A DNA stretch of 64,000 bases from positions 1 to 64,000 of the forward strand of contig JACQZQ010000096.1 of the NCBI GenBank assembly GCA_016213785.1, in the 5' to 3' direction. Positions 45,102 through 54,786 of this stretch are shown here, one piece after another. Every line of letters starts with the position of its first letter. The first letter of the stretch is position 1. The position numbers were made by a program, and so were the translations under genes. Source of the stretch: Acidobacteriota bacterium. Lineage in GTDB: Bacteria > Acidobacteriota > Blastocatellia > Chloracidobacteriales > JADJPF01. Under the pieces are notes generated by a model. That model did not search any database, had not been told where the DNA came from, and saw nothing but the letters and a program-made list of their open reading frames with translations.

Positions 45102-46493
45102 ATGAAAGCTATAAATGCTAAATTAGCAGAGCTAAGAAAAGATAGCTATTATGAAAGAATATCACTAAAAAAGTCGAAAAAAGCCTTAAAATATATATGC
45201 CCAAAATGTAATCTTCTAAAAGTTGTATATGCTAGAGATTATTATGAGGGTAAAATCTGTAGAACATGCCTACCTTTGGAACAAAGAGTAAAAAAAGAGG
45301 ATATATTAAAAGATATGCTAAAAGTAATGGAAAAAATAAATTCTCCTTTAACTCTAGAAAAATATATTAAATATGGTGAGTATAGTTTATATGCTATCAA
45401 TAATGTATGTGGGCAACCTTGGAAAATATTAGTAGAAGATGCTTTAGCCTTGCAAAGATTGCTAAAGCAAGATGAAAAGCAAGATGAAAAGCAAGATGAA
45501 AAGCAAGATGAAAAGCAAGATGAAGAGCAAATAGCAGCAGAAAAACCAGTAGAGAAGAAAAAAGAAAAAAATATAAGATATATATGCCCAAAATGTAATA
45601 ATGTAAAAATGACTTATGCTAGATATCATTATGAAGGAAAAGTATGTAGAAGTTGCTCTCCAACAGGCTCAAGAATAGAAGTAAGCGATATTCTTACAGA
45701 TGTAAAAAGAGTTGTAAGAGAATTAGGCTATCAGCCAACAATAGAACAATATAAAGAGTATGGAAAATATGGATTATCAACCATTTATCGCGTTTGTAAA
45801 ATGTCTTGGAAAGAAATTTTAACAAGCCTTGGTTATAAAGTCTTAAGAAGAGTACATGATGCTTATTCTTTCCAAGATATAGTTGCAGATATGGAAAGAG
45901 TAAGTAAAGATCTAGGAAAACTTCCTACATATAGTGAATATATGGAAGTTGGAAAAATTAGCGCAACGGCTTTAAGAAACGCGACTAGAGAGACAAAATG
46001 GCCTAAAATACTATCAAAAATATTTAATTTAGATATCAATACAGTTAAAGCAAATCTTAAGAATGATAAACAAACTATTAATTCACAACTAGAAAAACTT
46101 AAACAAATTGCTTCTAAACTTGGACGTAGCCCAAGTCTAGCCGAAGCAAGTAAATATGGCGTTAATGTTGAGCTAATTAGAAAACGATTAACCAAAAACT
46201 GGGTCGAAGTACTTGAAAAAGCAGGGCTTCAAGCTGATGAACTTTCTATATCATATCAAAGCTACTATGTTAAAGATGAAGATATTTTATCTGATATAAA
46301 TCGTGTAGCTAAAGAACTTGGCACCTATCCTAGTGCTATTAAGTATGAAAGATTAGGGTATTTTTTACCAGACACAATACAATATCGCTTTAATACTAAT
46401 TGGCCTGGAGTAATTGACTTGGCAAGAATTGCAGCAGAAAAATCTGATTTAGAGTTTGTTAAACCCCAAGAAAAAGTATTTGCTACAAGCTAA
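45102..46493 (+). CDS. Zinc-finger protein with five HNH-associated-type repeats
   Basis: The chosen start is ATG 45102 (463 residues), with GAGGA 8 bases upstream; a GTG at 45087 is less good. Two near-identical zinc knuckles are present: C33-C36-C53-C56 and C162-C165-C182-C185 (CPKC..CR[TS]C, X16 apart). Five helical repeats of about 50 residues follow the pattern 'lGrxPtxxeYxxyGxxsxxtixrxfxxxWxeil' (about 68-117, 197-246, 258-310, 328-377, 394-443). These resemble homing-endonuclease-associated repeats, which bind DNA as small helical modules. No HNH or other nuclease domain is seen. A QDEK linker repeat lies at 123-142. The protein is basic and could be a DNA-binding factor derived from a mobile nuclease. 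Confidence 0.65.
   Translation: MKAINAKLAELRKDSYYERISLKKSKKALKYICPKCNLLKVVYARDYYEGKICRTCLPLEQRVKKEDILKDMLKVMEKINSPLTLEKYIKYGEYSLYAINNVCGQPWKILVEDALALQRLLKQDEKQDEKQDEKQDEKQDEEQIAAEKPVEKKKEKNIRYICPKCNNVKMTYARYHYEGKVCRSCSPTGSRIEVSDILTDVKRVVRELGYQPTIEQYKEYGKYGLSTIYRVCKMSWKEILTSLGYKVLRRVHDAYSFQDIVADMERVSKDLGKLPTYSEYMEVGKISATALRNATRETKWPKILSKIFNLDINTVKANLKNDKQTINSQLEKLKQIASKLGRSPSLAEASKYGVNVELIRKRLTKNWVEVLEKAGLQADELSISYQSYYVKDEDILSDINRVAKELGTYPSAIKYERLGYFLPDTIQYRFNTNWPGVIDLARIAAEKSDLEFVKPQEKVFATS
45468..45527 (+). repeat. 12-bp tandem coding repeat, five copies (QDEK)
   Basis: Five head-to-tail copies of a 12-base unit CAAGATGAAAAG; the last has one substitution. They code for QDEK x4 plus QDEE, the acidic/basic linker between the two halves of the zinc-finger protein. 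Near-perfect base identity indicates recent slippage. Confidence 0.9.
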
Positions 46494-46531
46494 AATCTGT
46501 AATAGAAAATTAACTTAATATATTTGTGAAG

Positions 46532-46557
46532 AAGGGTGTTCTAAAACATCCTTTTTT
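46532..46557 (+). terminator. Intrinsic terminator of the zinc-finger gene
   Basis: Nine-bp stem (46532-46540 with 46545-46553, one G-T pair) with a 4-base loop, followed by an unbroken T-run (46552-46557). Confidence 0.82.
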
Positions 46558-46768
46558 ATTTTTAATACCTAGTTAAAAACAAGTTTTTAACTTAATCTGT
46601 TGTTTGGTATTGGGTTAAGAGCGGTAAAGTATAAATTTTAGCTAAAATTTTAGCTAAAAAATAAAAACTTAGGGAACTAAAATAAAGGTAAGCTTGTCTA
46701 ATAGCCTAGAACATCATTATTAAAGCTATTATTAGTAGTATTAGTGCTAATTAGAAGGATTTATATTT

Positions 46769-47137
46769 ATGTCTAAACTAGTAATAAAAATGGTCTATAA
46801 CCCTAATGTTTTACGCTATTCTCACACACCAACCCCAACTTTTAATAGTAATCATCAATTACAAATAACAAAGGTAAAAAACATAGAACAAGCTAGCAAA
46901 GATTTAAACTCTAGTATAGCTTTTTGGCAAGATGATCATAATGATTTTAGCTTAGTTACTCTATTGATAGGAATTATTCCATTTGCTTTAGGGCTTCAAC
47001 TCTTTATTTCTTCCCTATTTTTACCTGAAATAAGTGCATACAGAGATATATATATTCTGCTAACATTAGTAGGTTTAATGATAATAAATCCTAAAGTGAG
47101 CAAGAAAAATAATGCTAAGACTAGCTTGGGTAACTGA
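46769..47137 (+). CDS. Small membrane protein, unknown
   Basis: A 122-residue protein. Residues 1-60 are soluble and Asn/Thr-rich; two membrane helices follow (about 62-84 and 92-108), then a basic tail. The stop lies 26 bases inside the following phosphoesterase gene, so the two are translationally coupled. No family is recognised. The coupling makes a role as membrane partner of the phosphoesterase possible, but nothing else supports it. GAAGGA precedes the ATG. Confidence 0.5.
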   Translation: MSKLVIKMVYNPNVLRYSHTPTPTFNSNHQLQITKVKNIEQASKDLNSSIAFWQDDHNDFSLVTLLIGIIPFALGLQLFISSLFLPEISAYRDIYILLTLVGLMIINPKVSKKNNAKTSLGN

Positions 47138-47912
47138 TATACACTTAAATTTTTTACGTAAAGAACAAATTAAAGAATTCTGCAATAAACTGCTTAAATC
47201 AAACCCTGAGGGGCTTTTAATTACAGGCGATATTTCAGAAGCCCCTCACCTAGAAAAACACCTTAAGCTACTAGCCAGAAACCTAGAAATCCCAATATAT
47301 TTTGTGTTAGGTAATCATGATTTTTACTTTGGAGAAATAGCTCAGGTTAGACAAGAAGTAACATATCTTACAAATAATACTGAGTTTCTTAAATGGGTTC
47401 CAGTACTAGAAATTGTTCCACTTAGCAAAACTACTTGTTTAGTAGGTCATGATGGTTGGGGAGATGGTCGTTTTGGTAACTATTTAAATACTCCAGTTTT
47501 TCTTAATGATTTTCTCTTAATTAGCGATTTAATCTCATCCAACAGCCAAGAGCTAATAAAAAAACTTAATCAGTTAGGTGATGAAGCTGCAAATTATTTA
47601 GCAAAAGTTTTGCCTAAAGCCTTGTCCGAATATAAAAAAGTGATTTTAATTACTCATGTACCTCCTTTTAAGGAAACTTGCTGGCATCGTGGTGAAATTT
47701 CAGATGAAAACTATCTACCATTTTTCAGCTGTAAAGCTGTTGGAGAAGTTCTTTATAAGTTTATGTGTGAATATACTGAAAAAGAAATGCTTGTTTTATG
47801 TGGACATACTCATGGCGTAGGGCAAGCGCAAATTCTCCCTAATTTACTAGTAAAAACAGGTGGTGCAATTTATGGTAAGCCTGAGTTACAAGAAATTATT
47901 ACTGTAGAATAA
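47112..47912 (+). CDS. Calcineurin-like metallophosphoesterase
   Basis: A 266-residue soluble protein with the metal-binding motifs of the calcineurin phosphoesterase superfamily in order: TDIHLN, GDISEA, GNHDFY, THVPPF and GHTHGVG. All metal ligands appear present. The substrate cannot be derived; relatives cleave phosphodiesters or nucleotides. Its start overlaps the end of the upstream membrane protein gene by 26 bases, and the next gene begins 20 bases after its stop. It is the central member of a three-gene unit. Confidence 0.85.
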   Translation: MLRLAWVTDIHLNFLRKEQIKEFCNKLLKSNPEGLLITGDISEAPHLEKHLKLLARNLEIPIYFVLGNHDFYFGEIAQVRQEVTYLTNNTEFLKWVPVLEIVPLSKTTCLVGHDGWGDGRFGNYLNTPVFLNDFLLISDLISSNSQELIKKLNQLGDEAANYLAKVLPKALSEYKKVILITHVPPFKETCWHRGEISDENYLPFFSCKAVGEVLYKFMCEYTEKEMLVLCGHTHGVGQAQILPNLLVKTGGAIYGKPELQEIITVE

Positions 47913-47932
47913 ATTAAGTTTAGGAGAAGAAA

Positions 47933-48358
47933 ATGACTTTATTTATTAGTTCTATTTCACTTAAAGATGTGGAAGGAATGTGGGGCGGACAAAATATTTA
48001 TAGTCGTAAGTTTGGAGAAACCATTGTTCAAATTATTGATAGAACTCAACATGAAACACGATATAACTTTAATTTACCTACGGAAAAAATGATGGAGCTA
48101 GAGGCCTTACTAGAGAAAAATAACTTTATGCAACTGGAAATTCCAATGCGTTATGGTGTTCCTGGTGAAGTGTTACAGACTATTACAGTAACTTTATTTT
48201 CTGGTGAAGTTAAATTGGTTAATAAATGGGCAAATGATAAAAAAACTGAATTTGATGCTATTTATAAATGGCTTTTGAATTTAACTGTTCTAGCAAAAGA
48301 ACACCCACCAAGTTTTCAAGGCCGCTATGACCACGCTTGGCAACCATCAGGGTTTTAG
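47933..48358 (+). CDS. Small unknown protein
   Basis: A 141-residue soluble protein with a strong AGGAGAAG ribosome site and a typical globular composition (strands SGEVKLVNKWAN and TITVTLFSG, a helix near MELEALLEKN). No signal peptide or membrane helix. It is probably cotranscribed with the phosphoesterase 20 bases upstream. I recognise no family. The MITE-like element begins 37 bases after its stop. Confidence 0.55.
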   Translation: MTLFISSISLKDVEGMWGGQNIYSRKFGETIVQIIDRTQHETRYNFNLPTEKMMELEALLEKNNFMQLEIPMRYGVPGEVLQTITVTLFSGEVKLVNKWANDKKTEFDAIYKWLLNLTVLAKEHPPSFQGRYDHAWQPSGF

Positions 48359-48395
48359 TTAGAAAGACGAAAATTGTTTCTAATTAGAAATATTA

Positions 48396-48550
48396 GGGCG
48401 TGTAAATAATTTTCTGTAAACGCGATGATGGCGAAAGCCAGAAATCGCGCTCCCCTTACTAAGTAATTCAATATCAATAGGTTATGCGATTAGTAAAAAC
48501 TCTAATAAACTGGAATTTCTTCACAGATACAGAAAATGATTTACACCCTC
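48396..48550. mobile_element. 155-bp MITE, IS256-like ends, 8-bp target duplication
   Basis: The element is bounded by 23-base terminal inverted repeats (48396-48418 and 48528-48550) that match at 20 of 23 positions. It is flanked by the perfect 8-base direct repeat AAATATTA at 48388-48395 and 48551-48558. Ends starting G-x-G with GTGTAAAT inside and an 8-base duplication fit IS256-type transposons. No transposase is encoded, so it is a non-autonomous miniature element. A hairpin CGCGAT...ATCGCG with a GAAA-loop lies at 48421-48449. It sits between two convergent genes. Confidence 0.85.
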
Positions 48551-48577
48551 AAATATTATGCTTACAGCCCAAAATTT

Positions 48578-50194
48578 TTATAACCCTAGTACTTCTTGAT
48601 ATTCGCCAAAGATTTTTCTTAATCGATTAGCTATTTCTCCTACAGTTGCATAACACTCTACTGCGCTAATAATATGAGGCATAAGGTTTTCTTCGGTTTG
48701 TGCAGCTTGCTCTATTTTTGATAAAGCTATTTCAACTTGTTTATTATCACGTTCATCACGGAGTTTTTTGAGTGTTGCAACTTGGGCTATTTCAATTTCT
48801 GGGTTAATTTTTAATGTGGGAATATGACTTTCTTCTTTTAGTGTAAATTTATTTACTCCTACAACAATTTCTTCGCCTTTTTCTACTTGTTTTTGGTATT
48901 GATAGGCTGCATCTTGGATTTCTCTTTGAACCCAACCTTTTTCAATCGCTACTAATACTCCGCCCATATCGTCTATTTTAGCTATATATTCTTTAGCTTT
49001 AGTTTCTAGCTGATTAGTAAAATGTTCTACAGCATAAGAACCTGCTAAAGGGTCTACCATATCGGCTATTCCAGATTCATAGGCTATAACTTGTTGTGTT
49101 CGCAGTGCAATACGTGCGGCATCTTCTGTAGGAAGGCTTAGAGCCTCATCACGTGAATTAGTATGAAGTGATTGAGTGCCTCCTAGAACTGCTGCAAGGG
49201 CTTGGAGTGTAACACGAACAATATTAACATCGGGTTGTTGTGCAGTAAGCGTACTACCAGCAGTTTGAGTATGAAAACGAAGCATCATAGATTTTTCATC
49301 TTTTGCTCCAAAACGCTCTCTCATAATTTCAGCCCAAAGTCGGCGTGCTGCTCTAAATTTTGCGACCTCTTCTAGTAAATTATTGTGAGCATTAAAGAAA
49401 AAGCTTAAACGAGGTGCAAATTTGTCTATATCTAAGCCTACACTTATTGCTGCTTGGACATAGCAAATAGCATTAGCTAGAGTAAATGCTATTTCTTGTG
49501 CTGCTGTTGAGCCTGCTTCACGAATATGATAGCCAGAAATCGAAATGGTATTCCAATTAGGTACTTCTTTAGAACAAAAAGCAAATATATCAGTGATAAT
49601 TCTTAATGATGCTTTTGGAGGGTAAATATAAGTTCCTCTAGCAATATATTCTTTTAAGATATCATTTTGTATTGTGCCATTGATTTTATTTAATGAAACT
49701 CCTTGTTTTTTTGCTACTGCAATATAAAGAGCTAAAAGAATTGATGCTGTAGCATTAATTGTCATTGATGTAGACACTTTATCTAGTGGAATACCATCAA
49801 AAAGCATTTCCATATCTTTAAGAGAATCAATTGCTACACCAACTTTGCCAACTTCTCCTAGTGAAAGTGGATTGTCTGAATCTAGTCCAATTTGTGTTGG
49901 CAGGTCAAATGCAACAGATAAGCCCGTAGTCCCATTTTCTAACAAATATTTATACCTTTGATTTGACTCATAAGCTGTACCAAAACCTGCATATTGGCGC
50001 ATTGTCCAAAACTTGCTACGGTACATACTTGAATGAATTCCACGAGTAAAGGGAAATTTTCCTGGCTCAGAAAGGTCAAGAAACCCATTTTCATCAACTG
50101 CATCTTCTGGTAAAAATGCTCCAGAGATTCCTATATTAGAAGAGGTTTGAAATTTGCTTTTACGTTCTTTAGCTTGTTTTTCTGTTGTTGTCAT
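48578..50194 (-). CDS. Methylmalonyl-CoA mutase, catalytic subunit
   Basis: A 538-residue (beta/alpha)8 barrel acyl-CoA mutase subunit without its own B12-binding domain. Family segments: [70 protein letters not shown]. Residues that in the Propionibacterium enzyme select methylmalonyl-CoA (Tyr89, Arg207, His244) appear conserved as the Tyr of SSMYR, the Arg of ASLRII and the His of ISGYH. Isobutyryl-CoA mutases have Phe/Gln at the first two sites, so methylmalonyl specificity is likely. The B12-binding partner (about 130 residues) is not in this window. The enzyme interconverts methylmalonyl-CoA and succinyl-CoA in propionate metabolism. Confidence 0.88.
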   Translation of the reverse strand: MTTTEKQAKERKSKFQTSSNIGISGAFLPEDAVDENGFLDLSEPGKFPFTRGIHSSMYRSKFWTMRQYAGFGTAYESNQRYKYLLENGTTGLSVAFDLPTQIGLDSDNPLSLGEVGKVGVAIDSLKDMEMLFDGIPLDKVSTSMTINATASILLALYIAVAKKQGVSLNKINGTIQNDILKEYIARGTYIYPPKASLRIITDIFAFCSKEVPNWNTISISGYHIREAGSTAAQEIAFTLANAICYVQAAISVGLDIDKFAPRLSFFFNAHNNLLEEVAKFRAARRLWAEIMRERFGAKDEKSMMLRFHTQTAGSTLTAQQPDVNIVRVTLQALAAVLGGTQSLHTNSRDEALSLPTEDAARIALRTQQVIAYESGIADMVDPLAGSYAVEHFTNQLETKAKEYIAKIDDMGGVLVAIEKGWVQREIQDAAYQYQKQVEKGEEIVVGVNKFTLKEESHIPTLKINPEIEIAQVATLKKLRDERDNKQVEIALSKIEQAAQTEENLMPHIISAVECYATVGEIANRLRKIFGEYQEVLGL

Positions 50195-50201
50195 AAGAAG
50201 T

Positions 50202-51551
50202 TTATTCCTGAGGGTTGGATTTTTTTGTCTGCAATCTTAGCAGATCATAACTAAGTAAAGCAAAAAAAGGTATATATTCAATTAAGCGAATTATTATAGA
50301 GTCGTACCAAAGATTTTCTCTGCGATAGGCTATTAAAACATAATAAGAAAATTGGCTAGACATTATTAGCCAAAATATTGCTTTACTAGGAATAAATACT
50401 AGTAAAGGCACAATCCAAGTTAAGTACCAAGGATGCACTATAGGGGAAAAAATATAGAGTCCTACTAGTGCCCAAAATATTCCATTAATAAGGTCTTTAG
50501 ACTTTAATGCCACTATTACAAGCCAAATACTTAAAGCTAAATAGCATATAAATGATGCTACTCTATTTGTTTCTATAAGAAAAAAAAGAAAAGAAAATAC
50601 TGAGCTATTAAAATAAAAGTCTTTAATAAAGTTAGTAAAAGAGCCAAAAATATTATTATATACGGTAAAAAAATGTGGTATATAAAATATAAATATACTA
50701 CTTATAAGGTATAATAAAAATATGAGGATATATCTTTTTTTAATATGATATAAAATAATTGGTAAAAATATAATAGGCATTATTTTTATAAGAATACTAC
50801 TTGCTAAAGCAATACTAGAAAGTTTATTCCTATAAGTTATAAATAAGTAAATAAATAAAGTTAAAAAGAATATTGCTATAGAATCAATATGCCCACTAAT
50901 AAAAAACTCTAAAATAGGTAGTGGGCATAAAAAATAAATAGAAAATTTTGTTATAGGTAAGTTTAATTTATATAATAGTTTAACTATTAATAAGCTTGTA
51001 GCTAGATCAAAAAATAAAATAATTATTTTAATAGAAATAAAAGAGTTTTTGCCTACTAAATGGGCTAATAAAAAAATAATTTGGGCTAGCGGGGGATAAA
51101 TTGTAGGTAAATGAGGATGATTAATAAAAGGAAAAATGTCTTTATTTCTAAATTCTATTAACTCTAAAGAATTAGGGGTATATAAATAAGGATTAATTCC
51201 ATTTGTTTGTATATAACCATCCCAGATATAGCGATATATATCATCAGATAGAAAAGGTTCTATTGGAATTAAAGTAATCCGAAATATAATACCAAAAGAG
51301 AAAATAGCTATTAATAAATATTTAATATTATGTTTATTATATAATTTATCAAGGAGTTTAATATTAATAAAATATATTATAAAACATAAAAAAGTTGTTA
51401 ATATATATTTATTATAAAATAAATATAATGATTTTGGGAAATAATATAAAGATATATAAAAAAATTCTGTTAAAGAAAGAAGTATTAATAAGAGAAGTTG
51501 TTTTTTTGATTCGTCTAAGGTTTTAAACTTAGGCGAATTTTTAGTTATCAT
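50202..51551 (-). CDS. GT-C type membrane glycosyltransferase-like protein
   Basis: The chosen start is ATG 51551 (449 residues), which overlaps the stop of the upstream gene (TAATG); the frame extends to a TTG at 51566. The protein has about 10-12 membrane helices. A large loop after the second helix bears [27 protein letters not shown], with the acidic DD pair expected of polyprenyl-phosphate sugar transferases of the GT-C fold (GT87/mannosyltransferase-like). Then [16 protein letters not shown] and a [12 protein letters not shown] motif near the end. Donor and acceptor are unknown. It would add a sugar to a lipid or protein on the outer face of the inner membrane. It is coupled to the proline-rich protein gene. 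Confidence 0.72.
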   Translation of the reverse strand: MITKNSPKFKTLDESKKQLLLLILLSLTEFFYISLYYFPKSLYLFYNKYILTTFLCFIIYFINIKLLDKLYNKHNIKYLLIAIFSFGIIFRITLIPIEPFLSDDIYRYIWDGYIQTNGINPYLYTPNSLELIEFRNKDIFPFINHPHLPTIYPPLAQIIFLLAHLVGKNSFISIKIIILFFDLATSLLIVKLLYKLNLPITKFSIYFLCPLPILEFFISGHIDSIAIFFLTLFIYLFITYRNKLSSIALASSILIKIMPIIFLPIILYHIKKRYILIFLLYLISSIFIFYIPHFFTVYNNIFGSFTNFIKDFYFNSSVFSFLFFLIETNRVASFICYLALSIWLVIVALKSKDLINGIFWALVGLYIFSPIVHPWYLTWIVPLLVFIPSKAIFWLIMSSQFSYYVLIAYRRENLWYDSIIIRLIEYIPFFALLSYDLLRLQTKKSNPQE

Positions 51552-53473
51552 TACCTTGCAATCCAAGATAATAAAGTAATGGCATAAACAGCTAAGGCGA
51601 TTATAGAAATAATTTTAGCTGCTACGGCTTTGCTACGGTTTTCATCGATTCGGTATTTGTCAAATATTTTAAGGGCGTTTTGCGCTTTAATTAACCCTAC
51701 AATAGCTAAAGGTGATAAACACCCACATAAAAAACCTACTACAGAGAGAATTAAAGCTGTATTAGCTTCCTCAAATGCTTTGTTTACTTCATTTGACATA
51801 GTAGGATTAGAATATTGTCCTAGAGGAGGCGCTATAGGAAATTGCCCAGGCGCAGCAGCAAATCCGCTTTGTTGATAAGTTGCTGGGTTTTGACCTTGCA
51901 TTGGGGGGTAGGGAAATTGTGATTTTTGGTCTGCCATTTGTGGAGGAGCAAAGGGACGATTTTGTGGAGGAGCATAAGGGTTTGATTGTGGGTTAAATTG
52001 TTGGGGTGGTGGATAGGCTGGATTATTAGGTGGTTGTTGTAAATATGGTGGTGCATAGGGTTGAGGCGGGTTTTGAGGAGGTGCTTGAGGTAAACGAACT
52101 GGAGGCGCTGCTTGAGTTGGGTTTTGAGAAATCCCTGGTGTTGTGTTAGGTGGCCTAACTGGTTGTGTACTATAAGCATCAGGGGGCATTACTTGTCCAG
52201 CAGACATAGGAAATTGAGGTGCAAACTGTCCTTGTCCTGGAAATGCTTGGGGTGATGGAGGTGTTAGAGGTGGAGTACTTGCCCAAGGATCAGGAGAGTC
52301 TAAGAGTTCATTAGCTTTTTGACAAGAAATAATATTTGAATTAGTTTCTTTATTAAGACCTTTGTCTACTTCTATTTGCAATTTTCCGCAATATTTTTCT
52401 ATATCTCTATCAGTTGAAACAATTTTTACTTTAGTCTTATCTTTAAGGAGTTTATAAGTTGCTAAATCAATAATTACAAAGCTATTACGCTCAATTAATG
52501 CTGTTACTGCTGATGCTAGTCTCTCAGCAGGAGCATCAGGTCGGTTGATTCCAAAAGAGGCAAAATTCATTAAATCTAGATCAAGCCTAATAGGTCTAGG
52601 TGTTGAAGAAATAAAAATATCTATATATAGTTTAGGATTTGACCCTACACCTACTTGGCAGGTAGAAATAATTTGAACATCATTAAAAGCAATACGCTCA
52701 ATCATAGGATGAGCAATGCTAAACCCATACTCATTAGCAGAAATACGACCACTAGTAATAGGAGTAACTGATTTAGCTGCTTCATCAAAAGGTGGGTTAA
52801 GTACTTGGACAGTTTGCCACCACTCCCCATTCATTCTATTAGTTTTAGATGCACTAGAAGCAGGTTGTTCTACAGTAGATGTTTCTTGGCTTGAACTACC
52901 TAAAAATGCACTTTGAGCATTAGTTTTATAAGGGTCATTTTGAGTAGGTAAGCTCTTAGATTCTGCTTCACTACTACCTTCTCCATAAAATATTGGGTAA
53001 TCAGATTCTAAAGGATTAGGTTTTGTTGGAGCAGTTGGCTCTTTTTCTTGATTAAAAAGAAGGGGTGAGAGAGGACTAGTTTCACTAATTTTTATTTCTG
53101 GTATCTTCTCAACTATCGTTGCTGGGACTATTTCAGGTGCTTGAACTTCAACAGCTTTAGCTGGGGGAGTATCAATAGTTTTAGCTGCAATAGGTGCTTG
53201 AGCGATAGGGGTTGGGGTTTGTGCAATAGGTGCATCAGTTTCATCTGGTACAAGCCTAACAGTTGCAATTGCTCCAATTGAATCTAGCGCAGCTTTATAT
53301 TTATTAGCTTGGTCTTGAGTTAGCCCTTTTTTTACTACAATGGGCGCTGAGACTATCATACGCTCAGCTTTTTCTGGAGCTAGCTTAAATTTATCTACTA
53401 GCTTACCTTTAATTAGCTCTTTTTGTTCGGGAGTGTTATCTTTTAGTCCTTCAAATATTACTTGGAATGGCAT
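51551..53473 (-). CDS. Proline-rich protein with L7/L12-like and DUF4190-like ends
   Basis: A 640-residue protein. Residues 1-75 resemble the ribosomal L7/L12 C-terminal fold: LAPEKAERMIVSAPIVVKKG followed by LTQDQANKYKAALDSIGA. A long disordered segment follows. A globular part at about 220-365 (GRISANEYGFSIAHPMIERI, SFVIIDLATYKLL) is compatible with a PH-like fold. A Pro/Gln/Ala-rich linker (about 370-560) and two membrane helices in a DUF4190-like C-terminus (about 573-640: ALILSVVGFLCGCLSPLAIVGLIKAQNALK) end it. The function is unknown. Its stop codon overlaps the ATG of the glycosyltransferase-like gene, so both are translated together. Confidence 0.65.
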   Translation of the reverse strand: MPFQVIFEGLKDNTPEQKELIKGKLVDKFKLAPEKAERMIVSAPIVVKKGLTQDQANKYKAALDSIGAIATVRLVPDETDAPIAQTPTPIAQAPIAAKTIDTPPAKAVEVQAPEIVPATIVEKIPEIKISETSPLSPLLFNQEKEPTAPTKPNPLESDYPIFYGEGSSEAESKSLPTQNDPYKTNAQSAFLGSSSQETSTVEQPASSASKTNRMNGEWWQTVQVLNPPFDEAAKSVTPITSGRISANEYGFSIAHPMIERIAFNDVQIISTCQVGVGSNPKLYIDIFISSTPRPIRLDLDLMNFASFGINRPDAPAERLASAVTALIERNSFVIIDLATYKLLKDKTKVKIVSTDRDIEKYCGKLQIEVDKGLNKETNSNIISCQKANELLDSPDPWASTPPLTPPSPQAFPGQGQFAPQFPMSAGQVMPPDAYSTQPVRPPNTTPGISQNPTQAAPPVRLPQAPPQNPPQPYAPPYLQQPPNNPAYPPPQQFNPQSNPYAPPQNRPFAPPQMADQKSQFPYPPMQGQNPATYQQSGFAAAPGQFPIAPPLGQYSNPTMSNEVNKAFEEANTALILSVVGFLCGCLSPLAIVGLIKAQNALKIFDKYRIDENRSKAVAAKIISIIALAVYAITLLSWIAR

Positions 53474-53515
53474 GTTTTACCTCGTGTCCTAAGAATCTGT
53501 TCTTAAGACTTTGGG

Positions 53516-54262
53516 TTAAGAAACAATCAAAAAATCTAACAAAGTTTCAGTTATGTAATAAAGTATTACTCCACCAAATACAACTAGAGGAATTACTGTT
53601 CGTTCTGAGCCGTTATTTACTTCAGGAATTAAGTCTGATGCTGCTACATAAAGCGTTACACCGGCAGAAAGGGGTAGAGCATAAATAGCTACTTCCTTAA
53701 ATAACAAAATAAATAACGTACCAATTAAAGTTACTAAACCAATAAAAACGCTTGCTAAAAAGGCTGTTTTACGACTTTGACCAGCAGCAAGCATTATTGA
53801 TGCTACTGTAAAACCCTCTGGAAGTTTATGTATTATCATTGCAATAAAAATAAGTACGCCTAGCTTAACATCAACAGCAAATCCAGCAGCAATTGAAATT
53901 CCATCAAAAAAAGTATGTATTGCTAAACCACCTACAGCCGTAAACGCCGAATTAGTAGATAATAGATGTGAATGAGTTTCTTCTCCAAAATGAAAGTGAG
54001 AAACTATTGTATGTTCACAAAATTGAATCAGTAAATAACCTCCTAGAACTAACATTAAAGTCCTAGAATTATTACCAGCTATTTCTAAACTAGCAGGAAG
54101 TATATGTAAGAAAACTGCTGCTAGCATAAAACCAGCCCCACTAGCAATTAAATACTTGAGAATTTTAGGGTTTAATACTGGCTTAGTTGATATAAAAAGG
54201 CCACCTATTATATTTGCAATTGCTGCTACTAAAGCGTAAAGTATCGCGGGCGACCAATGCAT
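53516..54262 (-). CDS. ZIP family metal transporter
   Basis: A 248-residue membrane protein with about 8 helices. The metal-binding helices IV and V show HTFFDGISIAAGF and IIHKLPEGFTVASI, the standard ZIP signatures (H-x-x-x-D-G and H-K-x-P-E-G). The loop His cluster TIVSHFHFGEETHSHLL is also ZIP-like. Substrate probably Zn2+ (or Fe2+/Mn2+); direction of movement is not told by the sequence. It lies upstream of the proline-rich gene with 42 bases between, possibly in one transcript. No Zur box is recognised in its leader. Confidence 0.9.
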   Translation of the reverse strand: MHWSPAILYALVAAIANIIGGLFISTKPVLNPKILKYLIASGAGFMLAAVFLHILPASLEIAGNNSRTLMLVLGGYLLIQFCEHTIVSHFHFGEETHSHLLSTNSAFTAVGGLAIHTFFDGISIAAGFAVDVKLGVLIFIAMIIHKLPEGFTVASIMLAAGQSRKTAFLASVFIGLVTLIGTLFILLFKEVAIYALPLSAGVTLYVAASDLIPEVNNGSERTVIPLVVFGGVILYYITETLLDFLIVS

Positions 54263-54786
54263 GAATAAATGCTCTCTGACTAAGAAAACTAAGGAAACGC
54301 AGTTTCTTTATATTCTTTAATTTCGTCAATATTGACAATTTATAAGACAGTGTAAGCCCGCATAATAGCATAATCGCTAGAGCAAATCTAAAGCATTGAG
54401 CTAAAAAAACATCCTAAGATTAGGCTTTTTATAGTAAATAATAATTATTTTATAAGTAATATTTTGTACTGTAAAACTAGAATAACCTATTGATTAATTT
54501 TAAGTAAGCTTAAATTAATAAAAACTTAAGAAAATACTCAAGCTTTGTTTAGCTAAATCACACTATATAAATAATATTAGACTTTGGAGTTTCCCCTTGA
54601 CAGACAACTTAGGCGTGGCTTACTATTCTCCTAAAATAAAACAAGAAAAGTATCTTAATTTGTAGTGTGTTGGCCTTTTTCAGTTGAAGTTCTACATCAA
54701 GTAGTAAAAAACACTAAACCTCACACATTTTAATCAATAATTAATCTAGGGATAGGAAAAAAAGTTTAATTTTAAGGAGATGTGTT
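54263..54786. other. Leader region of the dcw cluster
   Basis: 524 bases between the ZIP gene and rsmH, which diverge. It holds the promoter candidate at 54597-54626 and no mraZ gene. I see no other frame or RNA motif. Confidence 0.45.
54597..54626 (+). promoter_or_regulatory. Candidate dcw-cluster promoter
   Basis: A perfect TTGACA at 54597-54602 and TACTAT at 54621-54626, spacer 18. The predicted start is near 54633, leaving a 5' leader of about 150 bases before the rsmH GTG codon (54787). Confidence 0.45.

Noticed and set aside
48396-48550. A full insertion sequence
   Set aside because: 155 bases cannot hold a transposase; only a miniature element is supported.
51552-51566. TTG 51566 as start of the GT-C protein
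   Set aside because: ATG 51551 gives the classic TAATG overlap with the upstream gene.
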